Virus record (IMG/VR): IMGVR_UViG_3300034198_009128
Span: 1-23,110 of that record
Source: a virus
Direction: 5' to 3' (one strand)
Length of the DNA stretch: 23,110 nucleotides
Of this stretch, positions 15,959-22,876 are shown in pieces. Made by a program: the position numbers and the translations under genes. Position 1 is the stretch's first letter. Each line of letters begins with the position of its first letter. The notes beneath the pieces are model-generated. The model saw only the letters and a list, made by a program, of their open reading frames with translations. It did no database searches and was not told where the DNA came from.

Positions 15959-17140
15959 ATGGATTTAATGACGAGGTTGCGCGGTTTGCTAGGATGGTCT
16001 AACCCAAATTATTACACAACTCAGCAAATTGGCGTTGTCTCTCCTGTATGGGTATCAACAACAGACAAGTTTGCCCTTTACTATGAAATCCCCGAGCTTC
16101 ACGCTGTGATTAATCGCTATGCAAAGATGGTGGCTTCGGCAAATCCAATGATTGTAAATGACAAAGGTGAGCGCATTGAGCCAAACGGCAACAACATCTT
16201 TGGATTGATTGACCGCCCTAACGCTATGCAGTCATGGGGAACCATGATTTACATGACAGCGGTGAATAAATGCGTTACAAATAACGCATTGATTTATGCT
16301 CCAATGGGCTCATTTGGTGCTAAACAGATGCTGCCTTTGTCGTTCAATAACGTCAAGATTGTGCCAACAGGCAAGAACCTCATCAGTGTAGATATGGGTA
16401 GCTTCATTGAGAAATTTCAAATACCTACATCGGTTGTTGATACGTATAAAGATTTTTATCCTCAGGATGTCATTTACCTAACCGAACCGGATGGTATTAA
16501 TTTGTTCAACACAAAGTCAAAGATTGACTCTTTGCGCTACCCTATCAGCAACCTAAAAAAGCAGTACGAAAAAAGAAATGTGCTACTTGCAAACCTCTTC
16601 AGTTTGGGTATTTTATCGAGCGATAACAAAGACGGTATCTCAGCTATGCCTTTAGAGCCTAAAGACATTAAGCAAATACGCGAAGACCTTAAGGCCAGGC
16701 ATTCAGGCGAGATTGTGGTAACTGATAAGCCTTTGAAGTTTGACCCAATGACATTTCCAACAAAAGATTTGATGCTTTTTGAGGAAATGACCGCCGATAA
16801 AATAGCCATCATTGATGAATACGGCCTGAACCAACACATGTTTGGTCAAGGTGAAGGCGGTAAAGGTTCCACATTTTCCAACGTTGAAATGGGGGAGCGT
16901 CAGGCGTACAACTCAACGATCATTCCCGACACACAAATCATGTACGATGAGTTTACAAAGCAACTCGGGCTCGATAAACAAGGTATGTACCTGGTTCCTG
17001 ACTTTTCGCACATATCGGTATTGAAAGCAGATGAGAAAAAAGATGCCGAATCATTGCTTAAACGTGCTGAGGCAGTGTCTAAAATCAACGAACTTACTCC
17101 ACTTAACACTGAGGAGATGCGCAAATTACTCGGAATCTAA
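15959..17140 (+). CDS. Phage portal protein (HK97-type), encoded on the opposite strand to its neighbours
   Basis: The portal is the dodecameric DNA gate of the head. I take the ATG at 15959 (MDLMTRLRGLLGWSNPNYYT, 393 residues), since the frame's earlier opening at 15887 lies upstream of the promoter element. The family landmarks are an N-terminal amphipathic stretch, the PELHAVINRYAKMVASANP core helix, LIDRPNAMQSWGTMIYM, the RNVLLANLFSLGILSSD segment and the C-terminal EMTADKIAIIDEYGLNQHMF plus STFSNVEMGERQAYNSTI. All fit the HK97-type portal of about 400 residues. It is the only confident plus-strand gene in the window: terL converges on it with a 15-bp overlap and the protease operon diverges from it. 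The identity is certain; the reason for the orientation is unknown. Confidence 0.95.
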   Translation: MDLMTRLRGLLGWSNPNYYTTQQIGVVSPVWVSTTDKFALYYEIPELHAVINRYAKMVASANPMIVNDKGERIEPNGNNIFGLIDRPNAMQSWGTMIYMTAVNKCVTNNALIYAPMGSFGAKQMLPLSFNNVKIVPTGKNLISVDMGSFIEKFQIPTSVVDTYKDFYPQDVIYLTEPDGINLFNTKSKIDSLRYPISNLKKQYEKRNVLLANLFSLGILSSDNKDGISAMPLEPKDIKQIREDLKARHSGEIVVTDKPLKFDPMTFPTKDLMLFEEMTADKIAIIDEYGLNQHMFGQGEGGKGSTFSNVEMGERQAYNSTIIPDTQIMYDEFTKQLGLDKQGMYLVPDFSHISVLKADEKKDAESLLKRAEAVSKINELTPLNTEEMRKLLGI

Positions 17141-18481
17141 GCTCGGCAAGAAAGCGTTTACCATCAATGCAAGACCCGTTGTTGCGTCGGGCGCATCATC
17201 ATTTTTATTCTTACCCTCTTTTTGATAGCCTTTAAGCTGGTGAATGTACTGCGCGTATTCGCCTATTGGCTCGGCTCTAAATCTAAATTTGCGCAGCACA
17301 TAGCTGCTATTCATCAGTATTCTGGTTTCCTTGTTTTGGTTGTTGATAATAGGCAAAATACCCGTCTTAGTTTCCTTACGCAAAGACTTCACGAATATTG
17401 CGCCCATGCCGTTGGTTTCGACACGACAATACGGCACTTTGTGTTTATTGAGTAGCTCGGCGCACATCGGAATAGTTACGTCAGTATTTGCCTTTGTGAA
17501 TACCACATCTGTAATGTACACGTCTTTATTGACCACATGGCCCAAAACCATGCAAAGATAGTCGTTACCCTCGTCAGCTACGTCAATGTAGGCAAATGCG
17601 CCTTGGCTGTGTTTATAAACCGCGTCAAGGTCTTTGAACGTGCGTAAGTGCTCAAATAAACGGCCTTTAATGTCAACAGGCTGCTGCATGTATTCGGCCA
17701 TCCAAATCTCCTCACGGGTCTTTTGGCGTTTACGCAAATACTCCTCGGTTGTCATTACAGCCTCACAAAAGGAATGCAACTCACCATCTTGCTCAATTAG
17801 TGCTGGCACAATGATTTGCTTATCGTAATAACCTTGCTCGGTATTTTTACCAATGACATCATCTCGGGTCCAACGCGTGCCAATATCAATCTCAGCGCAT
17901 CCGCTTTCTTTACGTGAATCATGTGTTGACTCTTTCCATGAGTGCGTTTTTTCGCGTATGGTTTCGCTCATTGCGTCCTCCATGGATTTAAAAAGGTCAT
18001 CGGTAATAGCTAACTTGCTTGCACCAAAACCAATAATTGTACCGCCAACGCCTCGGCCAAAATAACCGACTTGCTTTGAGTAATTAGTCGACCAAGCGTC
18101 AACACTACCTCGGTCATCCGATAGCCTTACTTCGGGAAATACCTGCATGAATTTTTCTGATCGCACAATGTCGCGTGCATCGTACGACAGTTTTTGAGCA
18201 AGAGTAGCAGTACAGGTGTTTCTCATTACGCTTTCAGTTGGATGCTTTCCAAGCGTCCAAGCACAAAACAATGAGGTTATGTAGGATTTACCTGCTCGGG
18301 GTGGTAATGACACTGCTAACGTTCTGATTTTTCCATCATCAACGTCCTGAAATGCTTGTGCAATTTCTTTGAGATATGGCCGTGATTTGAAGAACCTCCA
18401 ATCCATGTAATAACAAAAAGCCACAAAGTTAGACCTTGAAGCTATTTTTAATACAGGCGCTATTTCGTCATAATTTATCAA
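17126..18481 (-). CDS. terL: Terminase large subunit (ATPase and nuclease)
   Basis: The packaging motor of 451 residues. Walker A is PPRAGKS at 60-66, and a Walker B-like segment is KLAITDDLF at 156-164. The C-terminal nuclease domain has Asp300 in AYIDVADEGNDY, Glu355 in CRVETNGMG and the paired acids Asp428/Asp429 in KNDDAPDA, matching the RNase H-like catalytic triad. The start overlaps the putative small subunit gene by 14 bp. The stop (17126-17128) lies inside the last codons of the portal gene on the other strand. In most tailed phages the portal gene would follow in the same direction. It assembles on the portal and translocates and cuts DNA. The assignment is strong. Confidence 0.95.
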   Translation of the reverse strand: MINYDEIAPVLKIASRSNFVAFCYYMDWRFFKSRPYLKEIAQAFQDVDDGKIRTLAVSLPPRAGKSYITSLFCAWTLGKHPTESVMRNTCTATLAQKLSYDARDIVRSEKFMQVFPEVRLSDDRGSVDAWSTNYSKQVGYFGRGVGGTIIGFGASKLAITDDLFKSMEDAMSETIREKTHSWKESTHDSRKESGCAEIDIGTRWTRDDVIGKNTEQGYYDKQIIVPALIEQDGELHSFCEAVMTTEEYLRKRQKTREEIWMAEYMQQPVDIKGRLFEHLRTFKDLDAVYKHSQGAFAYIDVADEGNDYLCMVLGHVVNKDVYITDVVFTKANTDVTIPMCAELLNKHKVPYCRVETNGMGAIFVKSLRKETKTGILPIINNQNKETRILMNSSYVLRKFRFRAEPIGEYAQYIHQLKGYQKEGKNKNDDAPDATTGLALMVNAFLPSLDSE

Positions 18482-18881
18482 TCAACTTCTCGATTAGCTT
18501 TTCAGATAGCGGCTTTTCTGTTGGTGCTGTTTTTACGTCTACATCCATTTTTTGCTCTGCCTTACCAAATAGCCAGTCCCTATAATCAGCCATTAATCGG
18601 TGTCTAATTTGCTTGTTGTTTAGATCTATAATCAAAAGCCTAATCCAATACGGGTTTTCTTTTCCTGTAGCAAATTCTTTAAGGTCATCCTCTGTCATGG
18701 ACAGCAACAATCCAATCATATCGAAGTACTCCACTTTAGTTGGAACTTGATAACCTTTTAGCTTTATATCTGTTATATGGTCCGAATATGTTTTCTTTGG
18801 AGCTCCTTTAATATTCCTTCGGGAATCAACTCCTTTTTTGAATGGCTTAAGGCCTTTTGTATTCGGGTTTCTATTTGCCAT
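18468..18881 (-). CDS. Putative small terminase subunit
   Basis: A 137-residue basic protein directly upstream of terL, with a 14-bp overlap. The N-terminus (NPNTKGLKPFKKGVDSRRNI, then KGAPKKTYSDH) matches the basic DUF5681-like start often found in phage terminase small subunits. The middle is helical (YFDMIGLLLSMTEDDLKEFA), followed by LIIDLNNKQIRHRLMADYRD. The C-terminus is a Lys/Leu helix (LSEKLIEKLIDKL) that may contact TerL. Small terminases bind pac or cos sites and are poorly conserved, so position and the basic N-terminus are the main support. Confidence 0.7.
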   Translation of the reverse strand: MANRNPNTKGLKPFKKGVDSRRNIKGAPKKTYSDHITDIKLKGYQVPTKVEYFDMIGLLLSMTEDDLKEFATGKENPYWIRLLIIDLNNKQIRHRLMADYRDWLFGKAEQKMDVDVKTAPTEKPLSEKLIEKLIDKL

Positions 18882-18891
18882 TATATCTCAG

Positions 18892-19068
18892 TTATTTCAC
18901 AGTTGTTTTTTGCTGTTTTAAGTAGCTCATTTTGACATCAACCGCCTTTTCAAATGCTTTTAACTTGCTGATTTTGTTTAAGTTATAAGTGAAGCACTTG
19001 CCGTTTTCACCAAACTTATAGCCGCTCTTTCCATCAAAATTACACTCAATTATGGTAGGGTTTTCCAT
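18892..19068 (-). CDS. Small 58-residue phage protein before the terminase genes
   Basis: A short frame with an ATG at 19068 and TAA at 18892-18894. The protein starts MENPTIIECNFDGKSGYKFG, continues with ENGKCFTYNLNKISKL and ends in a helical Lys-rich stretch (KAFEKAVDVKMSYLKQQK). Its start overlaps the end of the methyltransferase gene by 23 bp, and it stops 10 bp before the small terminase start, so it fills the gap in the operon completely. Two Cys (9 and 25) are too few for a zinc finger. Function unknown. Confidence 0.65.
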   Translation of the reverse strand: MENPTIIECNFDGKSGYKFGENGKCFTYNLNKISKLKAFEKAVDVKMSYLKQQKTTVK

Positions 19069-20224
19069 TTTTTAGAATTTTTATACTCGGATCAACCTTA
19101 ATCATTCTGTCAACAATAACTTGGCAGTACTTCGGGTCAAACTCCACAAGATAGCCAATTCTTCCCATTTGATGAGATGCAACCATTGTTGTTCCTGAAC
19201 CACCAAATGCGTCGCAAACAATATCTCCTTTTTTAGATGAATTGTTTATTTGATAAGCAATCAAAGGTATTGGCTTCATTGTTGGGTGTTCTGCATTTCG
19301 TATTGGCTTGTCAAATTCAAGTATTGTTGTTTGCTTTCTATCCGAATACCACTTGTGAGAAGCGCCCTCCTTCCATCCATAAAGGCATGGCTCATGTTTC
19401 CATTGATAATCTTGGCGGCCCATAACCATTGTATTTTTTACCCAAATCAAGCATTGCTTTACCATGATGCCAGCGTCTTTCATTGCTCTTCTGAAGTTTG
19501 CGCCTTCTGAATCCGCGTGCCAAACGTACCATGCCCCCCCCGGTTTTGAATACTGACCAAGCGCAGAGTAGAAGTTAAAAAGGAATTGATAAAAATCAGA
19601 ATCTCCCATTGAATCGTTTTGAATTGTAAGCGCATCTTTTGTTTTACCTTCGTATGCTACGTTGTATGGCGGGTCGGTTACCACCAGATCTGCCATGGCG
19701 CCATTCATGAGCTTCTCAAATGTTTCGGGCAATGTGCTATCTCCACAAATCAATCTATGTTGGCCTATTTCAAAAATATCTCCAAGCATAATATCTGTTT
19801 GAACGTGATCAGGTAATTCAAAGTTGTCGTCTTCAACTTCGGATTCGTCTTCTTGGTTCATATCTGGAACATCCAAACCCCAAGCATCCAACTCTTCAGT
19901 ATCCCATTCGTTAGCTAACATATCCCAGTCCCATTCACCGCCTGAAACATTGTCTTTAATAATAAATTCGCGCTGTTGCTCTTCTGTAAGGTCATCTACA
20001 TAAATGATAGGAACTTCTTTTAGGCCTGCAGAAATCGAAGCTTTTAGGCGCATATTACCACCAAGAACGATCATGTCTTGGTTTACTACAATAGGTCGTA
20101 TTTCAAGCATTTTAGGAAATGCCTTGATTGATTCAACTAGCTTTTTGAATTTATCGTCCTTGATTACTCGCGGGTTATTTGGGTTATTTTTTACCTCGCT
20201 GATTTTTACTTTTTTCCATTCCAT
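19046..20224 (-). CDS. ParB-like domain fused to N6/N4 DNA methyltransferase
   Basis: A 392-residue two-domain protein. Residues 1-100 are a ParB/Srx-type domain: VKISEVKNNPNNPRVI at the start and VVNQDMIVLGGNMRLKASIS with the GGNMRL box at 55-60. Residues about 145-385 are an amino-methyltransferase. Catalytic motif IV DPPY is at 184-187, HPTMKP at 313-318, and the SAM-binding DAFGGSGTT at 338-346. The motif order (catalytic before SAM) fits the beta class. It would methylate adenine or cytosine amino groups, perhaps to protect phage DNA from host restriction or to mark packaging sites (inference). The ParB-methylase fusion is a known phage and mobile-element arrangement. No partner restriction enzyme is visible. 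It starts 4 nt after the preceding gene's end. Confidence 0.92.
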   Translation of the reverse strand: MEWKKVKISEVKNNPNNPRVIKDDKFKKLVESIKAFPKMLEIRPIVVNQDMIVLGGNMRLKASISAGLKEVPIIYVDDLTEEQQREFIIKDNVSGGEWDWDMLANEWDTEELDAWGLDVPDMNQEDESEVEDDNFELPDHVQTDIMLGDIFEIGQHRLICGDSTLPETFEKLMNGAMADLVVTDPPYNVAYEGKTKDALTIQNDSMGDSDFYQFLFNFYSALGQYSKPGGAWYVWHADSEGANFRRAMKDAGIMVKQCLIWVKNTMVMGRQDYQWKHEPCLYGWKEGASHKWYSDRKQTTILEFDKPIRNAEHPTMKPIPLIAYQINNSSKKGDIVCDAFGGSGTTMVASHQMGRIGYLVEFDPKYCQVIVDRMIKVDPSIKILKNGKPYHN

Positions 20225-20227
20225 AAT

Positions 20228-20467
20228 TTACCTTTTTTTCACCAATCGAAACATCTTTACAAGCATTCTCGCTTTCTTTTGCTTTGGGTGCTGATTGATT
20301 ACTTCAAGCAATTGCGGGTATAAAGGCAGGCGAGAAATAGAGCGGTTGAAATTGCGGTCGGTCATGGCTCCATGTGCAACAATGCGGCCGATTCTTTCGT
20401 ATTGTTCACGCTTTAATTCGGCGCGGTCTTTGGGTTTTTTCTTGAATAGTGCTTTAAAAAATTGCAT
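20228..20467 (-). CDS. Small basic hypothetical protein
   Basis: I take the ATG at 20467 (MQFFKALFKKKPKDRAELKR, 79 residues), because the longer frame from 20521 would overlap the preceding gene by 68 bp. The chosen start overlaps it by only 14 bp, as elsewhere in the operon. The protein is very rich in Lys and Arg (C-terminus RMLVKMFRLVKKR), with a central helical part (YPQLLEVINQHPKQKKAR). This suggests nucleic-acid binding, but no fold is recognised. It ends 3 nt before the methyltransferase start and should be co-translated with it. Confidence 0.65.
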   Translation of the reverse strand: MQFFKALFKKKPKDRAELKREQYERIGRIVAHGAMTDRNFNRSISRLPLYPQLLEVINQHPKQKKARMLVKMFRLVKKR

Positions 20468-20705
20468 TGTAAGTGTATTTGATGAGGTGATAAAATAAAA
20501 TAATGATTGCTGAGGTTGCAAAGCGGTAACCGGTGATTATCCAAACCCATTTTTTTGGATTGGTTGATTGCTTTAAATGCCATTCATTGGTGATAAACCA
20601 AAATATTTTGAGCGTGATGTTGTCGGAAATATGAAAGTAAATAAGCGCCAGCATTGACAAAATACCGCCGATTGCGATTGCTATTTTTTTAATGATTTTA
20701 ATCAT
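20454..20705 (-). CDS. Small membrane protein with two predicted transmembrane segments
   Basis: An 83-residue protein. The first hydrophobic segment is about residues 8-25 (AIAIGGILSMLALIYFHI), preceded by positive charges (MIKIIKK). The second is about residues 53-78 (WVWIITGYRFATSAIIILFY and following). The loop between them is polar (NEWHLKQSTNPKKW). It starts 2 nt after the ParB-like gene's end and lies in the packaging operon, so it is a phage protein. It might act in superinfection exclusion or as a holin-like protein. No lysin is nearby, and function cannot be decided. Confidence 0.65.
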   Translation of the reverse strand: MIKIIKKIAIAIGGILSMLALIYFHISDNITLKIFWFITNEWHLKQSTNPKKWVWIITGYRFATSAIIILFYHLIKYTYNAIF

Positions 20706-20707
20706 GT

Positions 20708-21457
20708 CTAATGAATAATGATGCGGTTTTTTGCGCGGTGATTAATTATCTGCTCCATTTCCTGAATGATTGTTTTGACTGTCTTAACGGATTCAATGCG
20801 CATGCCTGTTTCCTCTAGTTTACGCAACATTTGTGAATGATCGTAAAGCCCGTTTGACTGGAGCTGCATCATGACTAAAAAGAAACGCGAGCTGAAAGGA
20901 TTGTCAGTGTATGGCTTTAGAGTTTGCAAGGTGTTGGCTAGAGAGTAACTAAACGCCATGTGTTTATCGCTCAGGTTGCCATCTCTGAAATGCTCAATTG
21001 CGGCGCCGTCTTGTGGAGTTCCTGAATGAAACATTTTGATTGCCGTGTTTAAGCTAATGCCGTGAAATTCATTGATGAAATTTTGCAGCGCCAAATATGC
21101 GGGTTTTTTCAAATCCAAATAGCTGTTCAGAAAGTCCACGTTGCGCCACTTGGTGTGATTGCTATTTATTGTTGGCACAATGCTAAGCGTTGCCTCTTTG
21201 TGCATGACGTAATACACGTTGGTTCTAAGCTGCATTGATACAGTGAAACGATGCTGGCCATCGATTATTTCCATGTCTTCATTTACGATAATTGGCGCGT
21301 ATCGCAGCACGTCAACACCAGCTTCAATAACCTCTTTAATTTTATTGACCTTGGATTCATTGATGTCGCGGTTACCTTTCAAGAATTTGAAGCGCCCGTA
21401 ATCGGTTGTGTAGTAAATTTTTGTGTTTGATTCGACATGGTTAAAAGTAACATCCAT
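20708..21457 (-). CDS. ParB-like nuclease-domain protein
   Basis: A 249-residue protein. Residues about 25-95 form a ParB-type domain: NRDINESKVNKIKEVIEAGV, the PIIVNEDMEIIDGQHRF segment with the GQHRF box near residues 66-70, and a following hydrophobic strand. The C-terminal region (about 100-249) is helical, with Phe/Met-rich segments (FFLVMMQLQSNGLYD), and is typical of phage ParB-like proteins rather than chromosome-partition ParB; no ParA partner is present. It is the first gene of the packaging unit, downstream of the -7 element at 21484-21491. This second ParB-type domain three genes from the ParB-methylase is notable. Function may be DNA binding, CTP binding or nuclease; I cannot decide. 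Confidence 0.8.
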   Translation of the reverse strand: MDVTFNHVESNTKIYYTTDYGRFKFLKGNRDINESKVNKIKEVIEAGVDVLRYAPIIVNEDMEIIDGQHRFTVSMQLRTNVYYVMHKEATLSIVPTINSNHTKWRNVDFLNSYLDLKKPAYLALQNFINEFHGISLNTAIKMFHSGTPQDGAAIEHFRDGNLSDKHMAFSYSLANTLQTLKPYTDNPFSSRFFLVMMQLQSNGLYDHSQMLRKLEETGMRIESVKTVKTIIQEMEQIINHRAKNRIIIH

Positions 21458-21483
21458 AGCGCATTATTTTAGGTTATTCACAT

Positions 21484-21491
21484 CAAAGGTA
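21484..21491 (-). promoter_or_regulatory. Bacteroidota -7 element for the ParB-terminase operon
   Basis: The minus strand reads TACCTTTG, an exact TAnnTTTG match, 27-34 bp before the ATG at 21457. It begins at the end of the T tract of the upstream terminator, so one operon stops and the next starts within about 40 bp. A clear -33 TTG at standard spacing is missing. Confidence 0.55.
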
Positions 21492-21522
21492 AATAAAAAG
21501 CCAATCCGATTGAATTGGCTTT
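21491..21522 (-). terminator. Intrinsic terminator after the early/accessory block
   Basis: On the minus strand AAAGCCAAT (21522-21514) pairs with ATTGGCTTT (21505-21497) around an 8-nt loop. It is followed by TTATTT, so the T-rich tail is continuous with the stem. It lies 8 bp after the stop of the 136-residue gene and immediately before the -7 element of the next operon. It separates the early/accessory block from the packaging block. Confidence 0.8.
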
Positions 21523-21529
21523 GAGGTTG

Positions 21530-21940
21530 TTACTTATTTCTATTGCGAAATTCATAAATTATTCGCGTTGCTTTTTGAAGTGAAATATATTCAATAGGAA
21601 CGCCACAAACAAAAATCCTGAGCTGATGCGTTTCAATATCCCATTCAATAATGAACTCCTTTGATTCAAAATTGACAAGAAAATACGGATAGCCGTGTTC
21701 ATTCTCGAAAGCCTCATCGCTAGCCTCTTCACGTTTAAAGCCTATTGCGATTACCTCTTCATAGGTTGGGGTTAGTTGCTTCCTGCGCTCTTCAATGGTT
21801 TTATCATTGAGCTCACTTTGTGAATCCGCAAAAATTGGTTTAATAGTCGATGTGTAATTGTTGCGGTTTTTGTAAATTATTTCACGAAGTTTTTGCATTT
21901 GCTTTTCCTGCCATTCTCTTACTTGTTCTTGTGCTGCCAT
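21530..21940 (-). CDS. Hypothetical protein, last gene of the early/accessory block
   Basis: A 136-residue soluble protein. The N-terminus is a Gln/Glu/Arg-rich helix (AAQEQVREWQEKQMQKLREI). The C-terminal half appears as mixed beta strands and helix (YPYFLVNFESKEFIIEWDIE, then HQLRIFVCGVPIEYISLQKA). No motif is recognised. It is the last gene before the terminator at 21491-21522. It starts 17 bp after the HTH gene's stop and so is co-transcribed with it. Function unknown. Confidence 0.7.
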   Translation of the reverse strand: MAAQEQVREWQEKQMQKLREIIYKNRNNYTSTIKPIFADSQSELNDKTIEERRKQLTPTYEEVIAIGFKREEASDEAFENEHGYPYFLVNFESKEFIIEWDIETHQLRIFVCGVPIEYISLQKATRIIYEFRNRNK

Positions 21941-21957
21941 TTTACTTGGTTTTTAGG

Positions 21958-22158
21958 TTACTTATTCTTTTTCATGTATTCGTCAATCAATCCCATGGTT
22001 TGCGCGCTGATAGTGCCCTCACCTGTCAAAAATCGTCCAATGGCTTGCATGTTGGTGTAGCCAAATGAGCTGCAAATTATCCACGGGGTCGTTTGCTTTT
22101 GCAAACAATAGCGCTCCACTTTTTTAGCGAAGCGCTTTTCGAGTTTGGTTTGGGTCAT
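21958..22158 (-). CDS. Small Cro/XRE-like helix-turn-helix protein, putative
   Basis: A 66-residue protein. Residues about 8-40 are helical (RFAKKVERYCLQKQTTPWII). A typical Cro-type ending follows: MQAIGRFLTGEGTISAQTMG then LIDEYMKKNK, where the FLxGxGxISAxTxxxIxxYM pattern is that of small phage repressor and Cro proteins. The start shares ATGA with the stop of the DUF4494-like gene, so it is translated with it. It probably binds DNA and may regulate this block, but no operator repeats are obvious nearby. The fold is inferred by pattern. Confidence 0.6.
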   Translation of the reverse strand: MTQTKLEKRFAKKVERYCLQKQTTPWIICSSFGYTNMQAIGRFLTGEGTISAQTMGLIDEYMKKNK

Positions 22159-22589
22159 TCCTCAATTGTTTCTGCACTTTGGAAATAGTCCAAAATTTTG
22201 GTTTCTACTATTGAGTTGATTTCAGGCTCAAACACAAATACCTCCGCATTGTATTGTGTAGCGATTTCTTTGGCTCTTTCGATGTTTGGCGCGTTAACTA
22301 GCATTTTCATTTTGATTTCACGGTTGTCAATATCGGTGTGAATTTGCTTGACTAAAAAGAACTTTTCAAATTGATTTTCTTTGTCTCCAATGATTTCATC
22401 AACAGCAAACCTATCCATCTTAATGATTGTGAACTCTCCACGTATGAGCTCCCCTAAATGGGTGTAAACGTTAGCCTCGCAGTCAGTGAATGTGTGGCCA
22501 TCGAATAGGTATTGTTCAACAACGCGCTTGAATGTGCCGTTATCGAATTGCTTGGTGTAGCTTACTTTGGTTAAAAATGTTTGTTTCAT
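22155..22589 (-). CDS. DUF4494-like protein
   Basis: A 144-residue soluble protein that resembles the DUF4494 family of Bacteroidota and their mobile elements. Its start (MKQTFLTKVSYTKQFDNGTF, then KRVVEQYLFDGHTFTDCEAN) matches the pattern V-EQYLVDA-SFT-AEA at the family's N-terminus. The following strands (ELIRGEFTIIKMDRFAVDEI) and the C-terminal half with EKFFLVKQIHTDID also fit. The family's function is unknown. It sits 5 nt after the preceding membrane-protein gene. In other phages such genes lie in the early or replication region, which agrees with this location. Confidence 0.7.
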   Translation of the reverse strand: MKQTFLTKVSYTKQFDNGTFKRVVEQYLFDGHTFTDCEANVYTHLGELIRGEFTIIKMDRFAVDEIIGDKENQFEKFFLVKQIHTDIDNREIKMKMLVNAPNIERAKEIATQYNAEVFVFEPEINSIVETKILDYFQSAETIEE

Positions 22590-22594
22590 TTTAC

Positions 22595-22876
22595 TTATTT
22601 ATTTTCTTTGTTAATAATTTCTACTATTGTCCATGTGGTAAATGTAAGGCCAGTGAGTAGCCAAATCCAATGACGCACACCCCAATGCCATGTAGATGGG
22701 TGGTGTTGGTCTATTCCGTATTGGCAGCCTATGTATTCATCTGATTTGTACTCGTGATAAATTACATGGCCGCCTTTGCATCTCCAGTCTCCAAATAATT
22801 CATGATTAGATTCTGGAACAAATGACGCAAAAAACATCATTACGAAAATTGCGAAAATCTTGATTTTGTTTTTCAT
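22595..22876 (-). CDS. Small membrane/exported protein
   Basis: A 93-residue protein with a basic N-terminus (MKNKIK) and a hydrophobic segment at about 7-20 (IFAIFVMMFFASFV) that could be a signal peptide or anchor. A polar middle with two Cys (WRCKGGHVIYHEYKSDEYIG then CQYG) and several His/Trp follows. A second hydrophobic helix lies at about 69-87 (HWIWLLTGLTFTTWTIVEII). The start shares an ATGA overlap with the MBL-fold gene. Function unknown; perhaps an envelope-located phage protein. Confidence 0.65.
   Translation of the reverse strand: MKNKIKIFAIFVMMFFASFVPESNHELFGDWRCKGGHVIYHEYKSDEYIGCQYGIDQHHPSTWHWGVRHWIWLLTGLTFTTWTIVEIINKENK

Noticed and set aside
15902-17145. Invertible segment (inverted repeats flanking the portal)
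   Set aside because: I compared both ends for inverted repeats that could serve a recombinase and saw none of useful length. No recombinase gene is present in the window.
20468-20521. Longer start for the 79-residue gene
   Set aside because: It would overlap the membrane-protein gene by 68 bp. The internal ATG gives the 14-bp overlap typical of this operon.
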